Assembly: GCA_020846775.1 (NCBI GenBank)
Contig: JADLDG010000025.1
Coordinates: 1 to 35,864 of the forward strand
DNA length: 35,864 nucleotides
From: Nitrospirota bacterium
GTDB taxonomy: Bacteria > Nitrospirota > 9FT-COMBO-42-15 > HDB-SIOI813
Direction of reading: 5' to 3'
Each line of letters opens with the position of its first letter. The first letter of the stretch is position 1. Under the pieces are notes generated by a model. That model worked only from the letters and a program-made list of their open reading frames with translations. It was not told where the DNA came from and did no database searches. The position numbers were made by a program, and so were the translations under genes. Positions 24,082-33,627 of this stretch are shown piece by piece.

Positions 24082-25113
24082 ATGTTCATAGACAGAATAA
24101 AAATATTTGTTCATGCCGGTGATGGCGGAAACGGCTGCGTAAGTTTCAGGCGTGAGGCATATGTTCCTCGCGGTGGACCTAATGGGGGTGATGGCGGTAA
24201 TGGAGGGGACGTTGTAATTGAAACCTCCTCTAATCTGTATACCCTTCTTGACCAGAAGTACCATCGTCACTACATTGCAAAACGCGGTGTCCATGGCAAA
24301 GGAAAAGACATGCGCGGCAAAGATGGAGCAGATGAAATAGTAAAGGTTCCGGTTGGAACCATGGTCTATGATTTTGAAACCAGGGAGCTTTTAGCTGACC
24401 TTGCCAGAGATGGGGAACAATTGATTGTCGCCAGAGGCGGCCGCGGGGGACTTGGAAATGCCGCTTTTGCCACCTCCGTAAACCGGGCGCCCAGATTTGC
24501 ACAGCCAGGTGAAAAAGGTAAGGAGCGATGGCTTCTTCTGGAACTAAAGTTATTAGCAGATGTAGGTGTAATAGGCCTTCCTAATGCCGGAAAATCTACC
24601 TTTTTATCGTCGGTCTCAGCTGCCCGTCCAAAGATAGCCGACTACCCATTTACAACTCTCAATCCCAACCTTGGCGTTGCGGGTTACGGAAGGGATAAGA
24701 GCATTATTATGGCAGATATCCCTGGTCTTATAGAGGGAGCCCACGATGGGAAGGGCCTGGGGTTTCAATTCTTGCGGCATGTTGAGAGGACATCTGTATT
24801 GCTGCATCTTGTGGATATCTCAGATGGTGCAGCAGTCCCGCCGGTTGAAGCGCTTGAGATGGTAAACAAAGAGATTTCATTATACCATACAGACATGTCG
24901 GATAAAATTCAGGTGGTCGCTGGAACGAAGACCGATGCTATGACAGGTGATGACAGGCTTAAAGAGCTTGCAGCTTATTGTAAGAAGAAAAAGTTTAAAT
25001 TCTTTTCCATTTCAGCGGCGACAGGTGCCGGAGTAAGAGAGATTATGAATTATATGGGGAAAACAGTGGAGAAGAATAGAGTGAATGCAGAGAAGACGGC
25101 AGATAAGGATTGA
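24082..25113 (+). CDS. obgE: GTPase Obg (CgtA)
   Basis: A 343-residue ribosome-associated GTPase of 50S assembly and stress response. Residues 1-158 are the glycine-rich Obg fold (GDGGNGCVSFRREAYVPRGG). The GTPase domain has G1 GLPNAGKS (165-172), switch-I DYPFTTL (187-193) and G3 DIPG (212-215). G4 reads GTKTD where NKxD is usual, so the asparagine is replaced. There is no long C-terminal extension. It starts 16 bases after the terminator's T run and probably has its own weak promoter or takes readthrough. Confidence 0.96.
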   Translation: MFIDRIKIFVHAGDGGNGCVSFRREAYVPRGGPNGGDGGNGGDVVIETSSNLYTLLDQKYHRHYIAKRGVHGKGKDMRGKDGADEIVKVPVGTMVYDFETRELLADLARDGEQLIVARGGRGGLGNAAFATSVNRAPRFAQPGEKGKERWLLLELKLLADVGVIGLPNAGKSTFLSSVSAARPKIADYPFTTLNPNLGVAGYGRDKSIIMADIPGLIEGAHDGKGLGFQFLRHVERTSVLLHLVDISDGAAVPPVEALEMVNKEISLYHTDMSDKIQVVAGTKTDAMTGDDRLKELAAYCKKKKFKFFSISAATGAGVREIMNYMGKTVEKNRVNAEKTADKD

Positions 25114-25114
25114 A

Positions 25115-25285
25115 CTATCATGAGCCCCGGCGTTCTCGACGGGACATGAAGTCCCGGAACGTCACCAATACTGTTATCCTGGATTTATTTCAGAATCTCA
25201 AGCGTTGCAGGATCAGGCGTTTCTGAAACGATACTGAAACCAGTTCAGTACAAGGTTCAGAATGACAGGAAGACTGGATGACATA
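25115..25285. repeat. Intergenic palindromic repeat remnants before proB
   Basis: A hairpin CGGGAC-ATGAA-GTCCCG (25140-25156), extended by GTTC / GAAC, is followed by TTTCAGAATCTCAAG, TTCTGAAACGATACTGAAAC and GTTCAGAATGACAGG. The last parts resemble the widespread TTCAGAATGACA / GATTCTGAAAC dispersed repeats. No open frame or promoter is clear. Confidence 0.45.
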
Positions 25286-25292
25286 GTGGGGC

Positions 25293-26462
25293 GTGACAGA
25301 AAGGTTTTATTTTAGAGTGAAGTTATCGGACACAAGGATAGACTTACTAAATGGCGTTCGCCGCATTGTCATAAAAATAGGCAGCAGGGTTCTGGCCTCA
25401 TCTGCCCGCGGTCTTAATACTCAGCGAATGAGGAGGATCATAAAAGAGATTGCCACCCTCCGTCAGGAAGGATATGAGATTGTCATAGTTTCATCCGGGG
25501 CAGTCGCTGCCGGGATGAAGGAACTTGGTCTGAGTAATAAGCCAAAAGGTATTCCACTTAAACAGGCTGCTGCTGCAATTGGTCAGAGCAAATTAATCCA
25601 GATGTATGAGAGGAACTTCAGCCGCTTTGGCATTAAAGCCGCCCAGATACTTTTAACCCGTGATGATATAACTGACAGGAGACGTTTTTTAAATGCCCGT
25701 AATACACTTATTACCTTATTGTCTTATGGAGTTGTACCTGTCATAAATGAAAATGATACTGTAGCCGTTGACGAGATCAGGTTCGGAGACAATGATCTCC
25801 TCTCAGGGCTTGTTACGAATGTCGTTGACGCAGACCTGCTAATCATCCTTTCCGACATAGAAGGTCTATTTACAGCTGACCCTACCATTGACCCCGGGGC
25901 AAGACTTATACCGCTGGTGGAAGATATTAACGATGAGATAGAAACCATTGCGGGTGACTCGAGAACAATTGAAGGGACAGGGGGGATGATGTCTAAGATT
26001 CAGGCAGCCAAAAAGGCATCCGGCTACGGGATTCCTGCGATTATTATGAATGGCAAGAGGCCGGGACTCTTAGTCAGGGTACTGATGGGCTGCAATGTGG
26101 GAACGATATTCCTTCCTAAGAAGTCAGGACTGTCAAGCAGGAAACACTGGATAGCGTATGCCCTGCCGACCAGTGGTCACTTAATCCTGGATAACGGAGC
26201 CAAAGAAGCATTATTATTGCAGGGAAGAAGCCTCCTCCCCTCCGGGGTACTGGGAATCAAAGGCCGCTTTGAGGCTGGTGATGCTGTTGCATGTGAGGAC
26301 GAACATGGGGCGGCATTTGCAAAAGGTCTTTCAAATTATAATTCGATGGAAATAGAAAGGATCAAAGGTAAAAAAACAGGTGATATAGCTATTATACTGG
26401 GTTATAAAGATTATGACGAGGTGATACACAGGAATAACCTTGTAATTATTCAGAAGGGGTAA
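25293..26462 (+). CDS. proB: Glutamate 5-kinase
   Basis: A 389-residue enzyme that phosphorylates glutamate in the first step of proline synthesis. The amino-acid kinase domain starts RRIVIKIGSRVL (23-34); further motifs are VSSGAVAAGM, PVINENDTVAVDEIRFGDNDLLSGLV and GTGGMMSKIQAAKKA. A C-terminal PUA domain (about 295-385) is present, as in the long form that binds proline-feedback tetramers. The GTG start at 25293 adds about 20 residues before the usual beginning; GTG 25317 is an alternative. proA follows 2 bases later. Confidence 0.95.
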   Translation: MTERFYFRVKLSDTRIDLLNGVRRIVIKIGSRVLASSARGLNTQRMRRIIKEIATLRQEGYEIVIVSSGAVAAGMKELGLSNKPKGIPLKQAAAAIGQSKLIQMYERNFSRFGIKAAQILLTRDDITDRRRFLNARNTLITLLSYGVVPVINENDTVAVDEIRFGDNDLLSGLVTNVVDADLLIILSDIEGLFTADPTIDPGARLIPLVEDINDEIETIAGDSRTIEGTGGMMSKIQAAKKASGYGIPAIIMNGKRPGLLVRVLMGCNVGTIFLPKKSGLSSRKHWIAYALPTSGHLILDNGAKEALLLQGRSLLPSGVLGIKGRFEAGDAVACEDEHGAAFAKGLSNYNSMEIERIKGKKTGDIAIILGYKDYDEVIHRNNLVIIQKG

Positions 26463-26464
26463 CA

Positions 26465-27721
26465 ATGGATATCAAAAACTACATTGATGAGAAGGGAAAG
26501 AAGGCAAGGGAAGGGTCCCGAAGTCTCGCAACCCTGTCTACTGCTGTAAAAAACAGCGCCCTCATGTGCATGGCTGATGCTATTGAAGCAGGGGCAGACA
26601 GGCTTAAGCGTGAAAACCAGAAAGATATCAAGGCGGGAGGGGAGAAATCGCTTTCCGCGGCGCTGATAGACAGGTTAACGCTTAATGACAAGAGGATCAG
26701 TGAGATGGCTCAGGGATTGAGGGAGGTAGCTGCATTACCTGATCCTGTCGGTGAAGTAACACGTATGTGGAGACGTCCAAATGGTATGCAGGTGGGAAAG
26801 GTACGGGTACCCATTGGTGTTATAGGGATTATTTATGAGTCAAGACCCAATGTTACGGCTGACTCGGCCGGTCTCTGTATAAAGTCAGGGAACAGTGTTT
26901 TCTTGCGGGGAGGGTCCGAGGCTATTCACTCAAATAAGGCGATTGCTGAGACATTGATTGACGCCGGGTTGAAGGCAGGGCTTCCGGAGGGCGCCATTAC
27001 ACTGGTAGATATAGTTGAGAGAGAGGCTGTTATGGCCATGCTCAAGCTCGATAATTATATTGACCTGATAATTCCACGGGGCGGTGAAGAGCTTATCAGG
27101 ACGGTGTCAGCAAATTCCACAATTCCTGTAATAAAACATTACAAGGGGATCTGTCATACATATGTTGATGACGATGCGGATGTAAGAATGGCCCAGGATA
27201 TTTGTTTTAATGCGAAAGTTCAACGTCCCGGGACCTGTAATGCGATGGAAACCATGCTGATTCATAAGGGGATAGCAGGCAAAGTTCTTCCAGACCTGAT
27301 TGAAAGACTACGTAAGGCAGGTGTTGAACTCCGGGGATGTTCACGGATGCGTCTCATTGATTCGACGATAAGGTTAGCTGAAGATGAAGACTGGAGTACA
27401 GAATATTTAGCCCTCATCCTGAATATAAAGGTCGTTGATGATATGGCTGAGGCATTGCGGCATATTGAGACATATGGATCTCAGCACTCGGAGGCGATCG
27501 TTACGAATAACCATAAAAAGGCGATGCAATTTCTCAGTGAGGTAGATGCAGCTGCAGTGTTTGTGAACGCATCCACAAGACTCCACGATGGAGGACAGTT
27601 CGGCCTGGGCGCCGAAATCGGAATAAGCACAACCCGCATACATGCAAGAGGGCCCATGGGGCTTGAAGAGCTTACTTCGATGAAGTTCATAGTATTTGGA
27701 GATGGTCAAGTGCGTGAATGA
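26465..27721 (+). CDS. proA: Gamma-glutamyl phosphate reductase
   Basis: A 418-residue NADPH-dependent enzyme that converts glutamyl-5-phosphate to the semialdehyde, the second step of proline synthesis. Catalytic Cys258 lies in KVQRPGTCNAMET. Other family motifs are PIGVIGIIYESRPNVTAD (116-133) and IHARGPMGLEELTS near the end. Normal family length. It is directly coupled to proB. Confidence 0.97.
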   Translation: MDIKNYIDEKGKKAREGSRSLATLSTAVKNSALMCMADAIEAGADRLKRENQKDIKAGGEKSLSAALIDRLTLNDKRISEMAQGLREVAALPDPVGEVTRMWRRPNGMQVGKVRVPIGVIGIIYESRPNVTADSAGLCIKSGNSVFLRGGSEAIHSNKAIAETLIDAGLKAGLPEGAITLVDIVEREAVMAMLKLDNYIDLIIPRGGEELIRTVSANSTIPVIKHYKGICHTYVDDDADVRMAQDICFNAKVQRPGTCNAMETMLIHKGIAGKVLPDLIERLRKAGVELRGCSRMRLIDSTIRLAEDEDWSTEYLALILNIKVVDDMAEALRHIETYGSQHSEAIVTNNHKKAMQFLSEVDAAAVFVNASTRLHDGGQFGLGAEIGISTTRIHARGPMGLEELTSMKFIVFGDGQVRE

Positions 27722-27767
27722 ATCGGGTTTGCGATCATTGAGCGATAAAGTGGAGGGACTTCAGGCT

Positions 27768-28442
27768 TTGCAGCGTATCGGACTTTTTGGCGGCACATTT
27801 AATCCAATCCACACAGGTCATCTCCTCATAGCAAGTGAGTTAAGAGAGCGCTTCTCTCTTGATTCCGTAATCTTTATCCCTGCCGGTATCCCTCCTCATA
27901 AGAAAAAAAAAGAAGTTATAAATCCTTTTCACAGATTGCGTATGGTTGAGCTGGCTGTAGCTCCATATAAATACTTCACCGTGTCATCAATAGAAGTATA
28001 CAGGCATGGGCCTTCTTATTCTATTGATACTGTACGGGCTTTACAAAATGAGACAGGCGATTCAGCAGAACTATTCTTTATAACCGGTATTGATGCCTTT
28101 CTCGAGATAAGTACCTGGAAACATGCGGACAGGCTTCTGGGGTTATGTAATTTTATCGTGATCCAAAGACCAGGTTACAGGTTTGATGAACTTAAGGGTA
28201 TTGGATTACCTGCTTTACTGGGCGTGTCTTCATCTGAACTTGAGAGTCTCGACAGAGGAGAGATTTCCAGATTGTCAATTACCATGACAGCAAAATCTTC
28301 TCTTTACCTTGAACGTATAACACCATGTGACATTTCCTCTACAGAGCTCAGGAGGCTTATCCATGATGGCAAAGAGGTTAAAAATCTATTGCCTGAAAAA
28401 GTAATGTCATATATAATTGATCAGGGATTATACTTGGCATAA
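27768..28442 (+). CDS. nadD: Nicotinate-nucleotide adenylyltransferase
   Basis: A 224-residue NAD biosynthesis enzyme joining nicotinate mononucleotide to ATP. I place the start at TTG 27768: GGAGGG (27752-27757) is 10 bases upstream, and the protein then begins QRIGLFGGTFNPIHTGH, the normal NadD N-terminus. An in-frame TTG at 27696 would add 24 residues and overlap proA by 26 bases. The nucleotidyl transferase motifs are GGTFNPIHTGH and ISSTELR near the C-terminus. rsfS follows. Confidence 0.93.
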   Translation: MQRIGLFGGTFNPIHTGHLLIASELRERFSLDSVIFIPAGIPPHKKKKEVINPFHRLRMVELAVAPYKYFTVSSIEVYRHGPSYSIDTVRALQNETGDSAELFFITGIDAFLEISTWKHADRLLGLCNFIVIQRPGYRFDELKGIGLPALLGVSSSELESLDRGEISRLSITMTAKSSLYLERITPCDISSTELRRLIHDGKEVKNLLPEKVMSYIIDQGLYLA

Positions 28443-28503
28443 ACAGAGGGCCCAAATTTCTTTGCATACAGGTTCAAATATTATAAAGGGATCAAAGAAA
28501 GGA

Positions 28504-28908
28504 TTGCTGATTGGCAAAAAAAAGGCAATCCTTGCAGCCAGATGTCTCGATGAGAAGAAGGCATCAGACATCGTTGTTCTCGAAGTGACTGCCTTGAGTT
28601 CCATAGCTGACTACTTTGTAATAGCGACCGCTGAATCAAAAAGACAAATTAAGACCTGCGCTGAGTACATAGATGAGGCGTTGTCTCTCAAAGGTATACA
28701 ATCCCTGCGACGCGAGGGGATGACCAATCTTGAATGGGTACTCATTGATTATGGTGATATCATGGTTCACATATTTGACAAGGAATCCCGATTGCATTAT
28801 GGCCTCGAAAGATTATGGGGTGATGCACCCAACATTGAGTTTAAGGTTAAACCGCGGACAAGAGTAAAGAGCGCTGTGAGTAAAGAAACAGCTGAGGGCA
28901 AAAATTAA
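28504..28908 (+). CDS. rsfS: Ribosomal silencing factor RsfS
   Basis: A 134-residue member of the RsfS/Iojap family, which binds L14 and blocks subunit joining. Family motifs are LDEKKASDIVVLEV, SIADYFVIATAES and WVLIDYGDIMVHIF, followed by LERLWGDAP. The start is uncertain: the frame is open from TTG 28417, which overlaps nadD by 26 bases and adds 29 unrelated residues. TTG 28504 gives a usual length but has its AAAGGA too close. The stop overlaps the next ATG as TAATG. Confidence 0.88.
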   Translation: MLIGKKKAILAARCLDEKKASDIVVLEVTALSSIADYFVIATAESKRQIKTCAEYIDEALSLKGIQSLRREGMTNLEWVLIDYGDIMVHIFDKESRLHYGLERLWGDAPNIEFKVKPRTRVKSAVSKETAEGKN

Positions 28909-30293
28909 TGCGGCTTATATTTGCCATATTTGCTATATTTTCCATAGTCATAGTTTTGTATTTTGATCGCTTTAATCCTGAGACCGTTACCATCAATCTC
29001 AGCTCAAATTATTCTTATACAATTTCTATGGTTGGTTTCTTTCTGTTTTCTTTTGCCCTTGGAAGCTTTATCGTAATACTCTTTACGCTGCTCAGGGATG
29101 CAAAGAATATATTTGTGGAATGGAGAAACAGGCAGAGGCAAAAGGTTGAGGCCCGGGTTCAGGAGACATTTGCAAAGGGATTGAATGCCTACCTGTCAGG
29201 CAGATATGACCAGGCCATTTCGTACTTCCGGGATATTCTAAAGATAGACTCTAATCATTTTTACACCCTCCTTAGGATAGGTGACGCATATCGGCAGGAG
29301 CACAATTATGCAGAGGCAATAAAGTTTCACAAAAAAGCAGCTAAAGTAGATGAGAAGAGCCTTGAGGCCCGCTTTGCCCTTGCAAATGATTATCTGTCAT
29401 CTGCCTCATATGATGAGGCAATTGCTGTAATCCAGGAGGTAATAAAAAAAGATTCTTCCAATATAGAGGCACTTGTAATGCTCAGGGATACTTATATAAA
29501 AACCGCTAAATGGGACGGCGCACATGAATTGCAGGGGCGGGTAGTTAAGCGCCGGAGGGGCAATATAGAAGACCAGAAACTCCTCATGGGATTGAGATAT
29601 GAGTTTGCAAAGCTGCTGTTCAACAGGGGAGAGAGAGAAAAGAGTAAGAAGCTGTTAAAGGGCATAATAAGGGCTGATAAAGATTTTATCCCTGCATACG
29701 TTACGCTGGGGGACATACTTATAGAAGATGAAGATGGTGATGAGGCGGCTGACCTATGGGAGAAAGGGTATTATATGAATTTCAGCGAAATACTCCTTCA
29801 CAAGCTGGAAGATTTCCACCTACAGCTCGGTGAGCCTGGAAAAATAATATGGATTTACAAGAAGGCTATATCAATGAACCCTCAGAATCCTGCATTAAAA
29901 TTCTATTTGGGCAAACTATACTACCGGCTTGAGATGATAGATGAGGCATTTGATATCCTTACAGAAGTTGACGGCATGGATAACACAATGCCTGACCTGT
30001 ATAAATTATTAGGTACTATCTATGAGAGGAAAGAAGAACCCGGTAAGGCAGCGGCAGAGTATAAGAGGGCACTTGGACTCCGCAAAAGGGTAGTCGTCCC
30101 ATACTTTTGCCCCCTGTGTGATTGTCACACATATGATTGGAATGGAAGATGTCCCAGATGCGGCGCATGGAACTCCTTTACGGTTTCTCCTGTTCACTTA
30201 AAAAAAGAATCATATCAGACAATGAGAAATAAGTTTGGAAAATCCAGGACAGAACCAGGTTATAATGACAGAATTGAATCGGGCAGGGTGTAA
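28908..30293 (+). CDS. LapA-LapB-like fusion: membrane TPR protein with rubredoxin-type metal site
   Basis: A 461-residue protein. Two N-terminal membrane helices (about 3-18 and 38-62) around a short periplasmic loop resemble LapA (DUF1049). Residues 85-395 hold about eight TPR repeats, and the end has a rubredoxin-like metal site with Cys401, 404, 415 and 418 (CPLC and CPRC). TPR plus rubredoxin is the pattern of LapB (YciM), which in E. coli is a separate protein beside LapA and controls LpxC breakdown and lipopolysaccharide assembly. The LapA part appears fused here. The fusion and the envelope role are inferred. It is coupled to rsfS and lies 2 bases before gpmI. Confidence 0.8.
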   Translation: MRLIFAIFAIFSIVIVLYFDRFNPETVTINLSSNYSYTISMVGFFLFSFALGSFIVILFTLLRDAKNIFVEWRNRQRQKVEARVQETFAKGLNAYLSGRYDQAISYFRDILKIDSNHFYTLLRIGDAYRQEHNYAEAIKFHKKAAKVDEKSLEARFALANDYLSSASYDEAIAVIQEVIKKDSSNIEALVMLRDTYIKTAKWDGAHELQGRVVKRRRGNIEDQKLLMGLRYEFAKLLFNRGEREKSKKLLKGIIRADKDFIPAYVTLGDILIEDEDGDEAADLWEKGYYMNFSEILLHKLEDFHLQLGEPGKIIWIYKKAISMNPQNPALKFYLGKLYYRLEMIDEAFDILTEVDGMDNTMPDLYKLLGTIYERKEEPGKAAAEYKRALGLRKRVVVPYFCPLCDCHTYDWNGRCPRCGAWNSFTVSPVHLKKESYQTMRNKFGKSRTEPGYNDRIESGRV

Positions 30294-30295
30294 AT

Positions 30296-31825
30296 TTGTT
30301 ACTCCTTATCATCCTTGACGGCTGGGGGATAAATTCCAAACAAGAGGGTAATGCCATAGCTTTAGCAACGACCCCTGTCTATGATTCCCTTATAAATGAT
30401 TTCCCACATACCATACTTGATGCATCAGGTGAATCTGTAGGATTGCCTGATGGCCAGATGGGCAATTCAGAGGTAGGTCACCTGAATATAGGCGCAGGCC
30501 GGGTTGTATATCAGGATCTGACAATGATTAATAAGTCTATAAAAGACGGGGAATTTTATAAAAACCCTGTTTTTCTCGAGACCTTTCGTAAAGTTCAATC
30601 ATCTTCAGGCAGGCTCCATTTATTGGGTCTCCTCTCTGATGGAGGAGTCCACAGCCACATAAATCACATCTTTGCCCTTCTCGATATGGCAAAGAAAGAG
30701 GGTCTCAGGGATGTATACATACATGCATTCATGGATGGACGGGATACATCTCCGCATAGCGGTGCAGGTTTTCTTAAGCTACTGCAGCAGTATATCGCTC
30801 AATCCGGCATTGGAAGGATAGCATCTGTCTCAGGCCGTTACTATGCAATGGATCGTGATAACAGATGGGACAGGGTTGAAAAGGCATATAATGCGCTCAC
30901 AGCCGGAGAGGGGTTGACGGCCGCAGACGCGGTATCTGCTATTGAAAGTAATTATGCTGATGGCGTGACAGATGAGTTTATATTGCCGACGGTAATGGTT
31001 GATTCTGCAGGTATCCCGGTCGGGACAATTGAAGATGGTGATAGTGTGTTGTTTATTAACTTCAGGGCAGACCGGGCCAGGGAACTTACCATGGCATTAG
31101 CCCTTCCAGACTTCAGCCAATTCAGCAGAAAGAAAGTCCCTTCACTCTCCAGTTTTGCAACCATGAAATTATATGATGAGAAGATGCCGCTGCCTGCTGC
31201 CTTTCATTCTGTTAAGTTAAAAAATATCCTTTGTGAGGTAGTAAGTAAGGCAGGGCTGAAACAGTTCAGGATTGCAGAGACAGAGAAATATGCGCATGTT
31301 ACATACTTCTTTAATGGCGGAGAAGAAAAATTATTTCCGGGAGAAGACCGTTTCCTGATCCCTTCTCCAAAGGAGGTTGCGACATATGACCTGAAGCCGG
31401 AAATGAGCGCATATCAGGTTACAGAAGAGCTTGAGAAACGTATACGATCAGGCGAATACGGATTTATTTTAGTCAATTATGCAAATCCTGATATGGTGGG
31501 TCATACAGGAGTTCTGAGCGCAGGTATTAAGGCGGTCGAGGTAATAGACGAGTGCCTCGGCAGGGTCCTTTCAGCTTTACGTGATGTAAATGGTGTAGCC
31601 TGCATCACATCCGACCATGGCGATATAGAGCAGATGGTTGAGTACGATACCGGCAGCCCGCATACAGCCCACACCACCAACCTGGTTCCCTTCATTGTAA
31701 CAAAAAAAGGCCTGCAACTCAGAACCGGTAAAGGCATATTTGCAGACATAGCCCCGACGATCCTCGACCTGATGGGGCTTGAAAAACCTGCTGAAATGAC
31801 TGGAAAATCGCTTATCATAAGATGA
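30296..31825 (+). CDS. gpmI: 2,3-bisphosphoglycerate-independent phosphoglycerate mutase
   Basis: A 509-residue metalloenzyme (two Mn or Zn) that interconverts 3- and 2-phosphoglycerate. The N-terminus LLLIILDGWGIN carries metal-binding Asp8, and the phosphoserine nucleophile is Ser58 in GQMGNSEVGHLNIGAGR. Further family motifs are HAFMDGRDTSP, FINFRADRARE, VNYANPDMVGHTG and ITSDHGDIEQM. It starts at TTG 30296 after GCAGGG. Full length. Confidence 0.97.
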   Translation: MLLLIILDGWGINSKQEGNAIALATTPVYDSLINDFPHTILDASGESVGLPDGQMGNSEVGHLNIGAGRVVYQDLTMINKSIKDGEFYKNPVFLETFRKVQSSSGRLHLLGLLSDGGVHSHINHIFALLDMAKKEGLRDVYIHAFMDGRDTSPHSGAGFLKLLQQYIAQSGIGRIASVSGRYYAMDRDNRWDRVEKAYNALTAGEGLTAADAVSAIESNYADGVTDEFILPTVMVDSAGIPVGTIEDGDSVLFINFRADRARELTMALALPDFSQFSRKKVPSLSSFATMKLYDEKMPLPAAFHSVKLKNILCEVVSKAGLKQFRIAETEKYAHVTYFFNGGEEKLFPGEDRFLIPSPKEVATYDLKPEMSAYQVTEELEKRIRSGEYGFILVNYANPDMVGHTGVLSAGIKAVEVIDECLGRVLSALRDVNGVACITSDHGDIEQMVEYDTGSPHTAHTTNLVPFIVTKKGLQLRTGKGIFADIAPTILDLMGLEKPAEMTGKSLIIR

Positions 31826-31863
31826 TTTTTTTAATTATACATACCCCTCGGTCTGACAAATAA

Positions 31864-32826
31864 ATGAATCATACATCATTATTTTTCTTTATCGTCGGAG
31901 TTATCATGCTCATCGCAGGCGCTGAGGCATTAGTTCGTGGCGCATCCAGGCTTGCAGTTTTATTTGGTGTATCACCCCTCGTAATCGGTCTGACTATAGT
32001 TGCCTTCGGTACAAGCTCACCCGAGCTTGCCGTAAGCTTTATGGCCGCTGTCTCAGGCAATGCAGATATATCCATTGGCAATGTCATAGGCAGCAACATA
32101 TTCAACATCCTGCTCATCCTTGGTATATCTGCGGTAATTACACCTCTTGCGGTTTCCAGGAAATTAATCCGGTTTGATGTGCCAATAATGATAGGTGTTT
32201 CAATATTGCTCTTTATATTCGGTCTTGACGGGAGGATTGGAAGAATAGAAGGCATTATCTTATTTGCCGGGATTGTCAGCTATACTGTTTTCTCGATTTA
32301 CGAAAGCCGCAGTCTGACAAAAAAGATCGTAAATCAGGCGCTTCATCCTGAAATGAAGGCTACACCGCAAATGTATCTGCTTGACTCGGCACTCATCCTC
32401 ATAGGCCTTTTCTTTCTTATCATAGGCTCCCGATGGCTGGTAGACGGCGCTGTCGTCATTGCTAAAGCACTTGGTGTCAGTGAGCTGATAATCGGGTTAA
32501 CTATAGTAGCCGCCGGAACATCTTTGCCTGAAGTGGCTACATCTATTGTAGCAACTATCCGTGGTGAAAGGGATATCGCAGTCGGTAATGTAGTTGGGAG
32601 CAACCTGTTTAACATACTTGCGGTTCTTGGTCTCTCCAGTATGGCAACACCTAAAGGTATCTATGTATCTCCTGCGGCCTTACACTTGGATATACCTATA
32701 ATGATAGCCGCAGCTGCAATCTGTCTGCCGATCTTCTACACGCATAATATGATTTCCCGCCGGGAGGGTATTTTTTTGTTGGGCAGTTACGGAGTATACC
32801 TGTTCTACCTTATCTCAATAATTTAA
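31864..32826 (+). CDS. Calcium/sodium antiporter of the YrbG family
   Basis: A 320-residue inner-membrane protein with about ten hydrophobic helices in two halves. Each half has the exchanger alpha-repeat: GTSSPELAVS (49-58) with GNVIGSNIFNI (72-82), and GTSLPEVATS (about 219-228) with GNVVGSNLFNI (about 240-250). It should exchange Ca2+ for Na+ or H+. It starts at ATG 31864, 38 bases after gpmI, with no clear ribosome site. Confidence 0.92.
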   Translation: MNHTSLFFFIVGVIMLIAGAEALVRGASRLAVLFGVSPLVIGLTIVAFGTSSPELAVSFMAAVSGNADISIGNVIGSNIFNILLILGISAVITPLAVSRKLIRFDVPIMIGVSILLFIFGLDGRIGRIEGIILFAGIVSYTVFSIYESRSLTKKIVNQALHPEMKATPQMYLLDSALILIGLFFLIIGSRWLVDGAVVIAKALGVSELIIGLTIVAAGTSLPEVATSIVATIRGERDIAVGNVVGSNLFNILAVLGLSSMATPKGIYVSPAALHLDIPIMIAAAAICLPIFYTHNMISRREGIFLLGSYGVYLFYLISII

Positions 32827-32841
32827 AAGGCTTGTTTTTAC

Positions 32842-32870
32842 TTGACATGATAGTGCTATTTGGATAAAGT
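32842..32870 (+). promoter_or_regulatory. Candidate sigma-70 promoter for the unknown three-gene set
   Basis: TTGACA (32842-32847) is spaced 17 bases from TAAAGT (32865-32870). Transcription would start near 32877, right at the ATG at 32878, which would make the message leaderless. Confidence 0.4.
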
Positions 32871-32877
32871 GACAAGC

Positions 32878-33594
32878 ATGAAAGAAACAGAATTAAAGCT
32901 TCTGCTTAAGAATGTTCAGGATGAGCGATTTGTTCACCATGTATCAGAACTGACATATGAGCGTCTGTTTGCGTTGTGGCACCTTAGTCCCTCAATAGGA
33001 CGTCAGATGAGCAGGCTTATCTCAAAAGTGGTTATAGGTCTTTTCTTTATAAGATATCTGTCGCATATAAATGACCTTGTTGCAAAAGATGCAAATATAA
33101 AAGAAAGACCGAAATCATCAGATCTTGCTGACAGGGAAGCGATTGAAAAGATTATTAAAAAGCTTGAAAAATCAAACAAATTCAGGTCAATCCTCGGATC
33201 GGACATCCTGCCCGAACTAATTGAGATAATTGAGCATACCAGGGCTTTAGAATTGAGTGATCTTGTAAAATTATCGCACTCGGGTGACTACCTGGCTACG
33301 GCAATGGATGATTTTAAAGAATCTGATGATCCCGGATATCAGTTGTGGCTTGAATCTATTCCTGATTATTATCAAAGGGATCTAATTCATTTAGGGTTAA
33401 AAAACAGGCGCCGGAGTTCAGGAAGGAGAAAAATTAACCCATTGATACTTGACAAGTGGGTTACGAATCTAAATCAACATTCACCTTCGACTAATGCCGT
33501 CTTTAAAAATGGAAAAACCCTTTCACTTAAACCATGGATTGCTGAGCGCAGAAGGCCATTGCTTGGCTTTAGCCGTCGGACTATAGAGGCATAA
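32878..33594 (+). CDS. Unrecognised helical protein, first of a three-gene set
   Basis: A 238-residue protein from ATG 32878; in-frame TTG 32860 and GTG 32869 overlap the likely promoter. I do not recognise the family. The sequence is mostly helical, with a moderately hydrophobic segment (SKVVIGLFFIRYLSHIND), a charged helix (IEKIIKKLEKSNKFRSIL) and a strongly basic C-terminal third (LKNRRRSSGRRK, ERRRPLLGFSRR), which suggests nucleic acid binding. No signal peptide. It lies between the antiporter and a second unknown gene 33 bases downstream, on the same strand. Confidence 0.75.
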   Translation: MKETELKLLLKNVQDERFVHHVSELTYERLFALWHLSPSIGRQMSRLISKVVIGLFFIRYLSHINDLVAKDANIKERPKSSDLADREAIEKIIKKLEKSNKFRSILGSDILPELIEIIEHTRALELSDLVKLSHSGDYLATAMDDFKESDDPGYQLWLESIPDYYQRDLIHLGLKNRRRSSGRRKINPLILDKWVTNLNQHSPSTNAVFKNGKTLSLKPWIAERRRPLLGFSRRTIEA

Positions 33595-33627
33595 ACACTA
33601 TTTGACCTCTGATTTAATCCCCTGACT

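Noticed and set aside
31808-31835. ATCAT-AAG-ATGAT followed by T run after gpmI
   Set aside because: A 5-bp AT-only stem with a 3-base loop is too weak to call a terminator.
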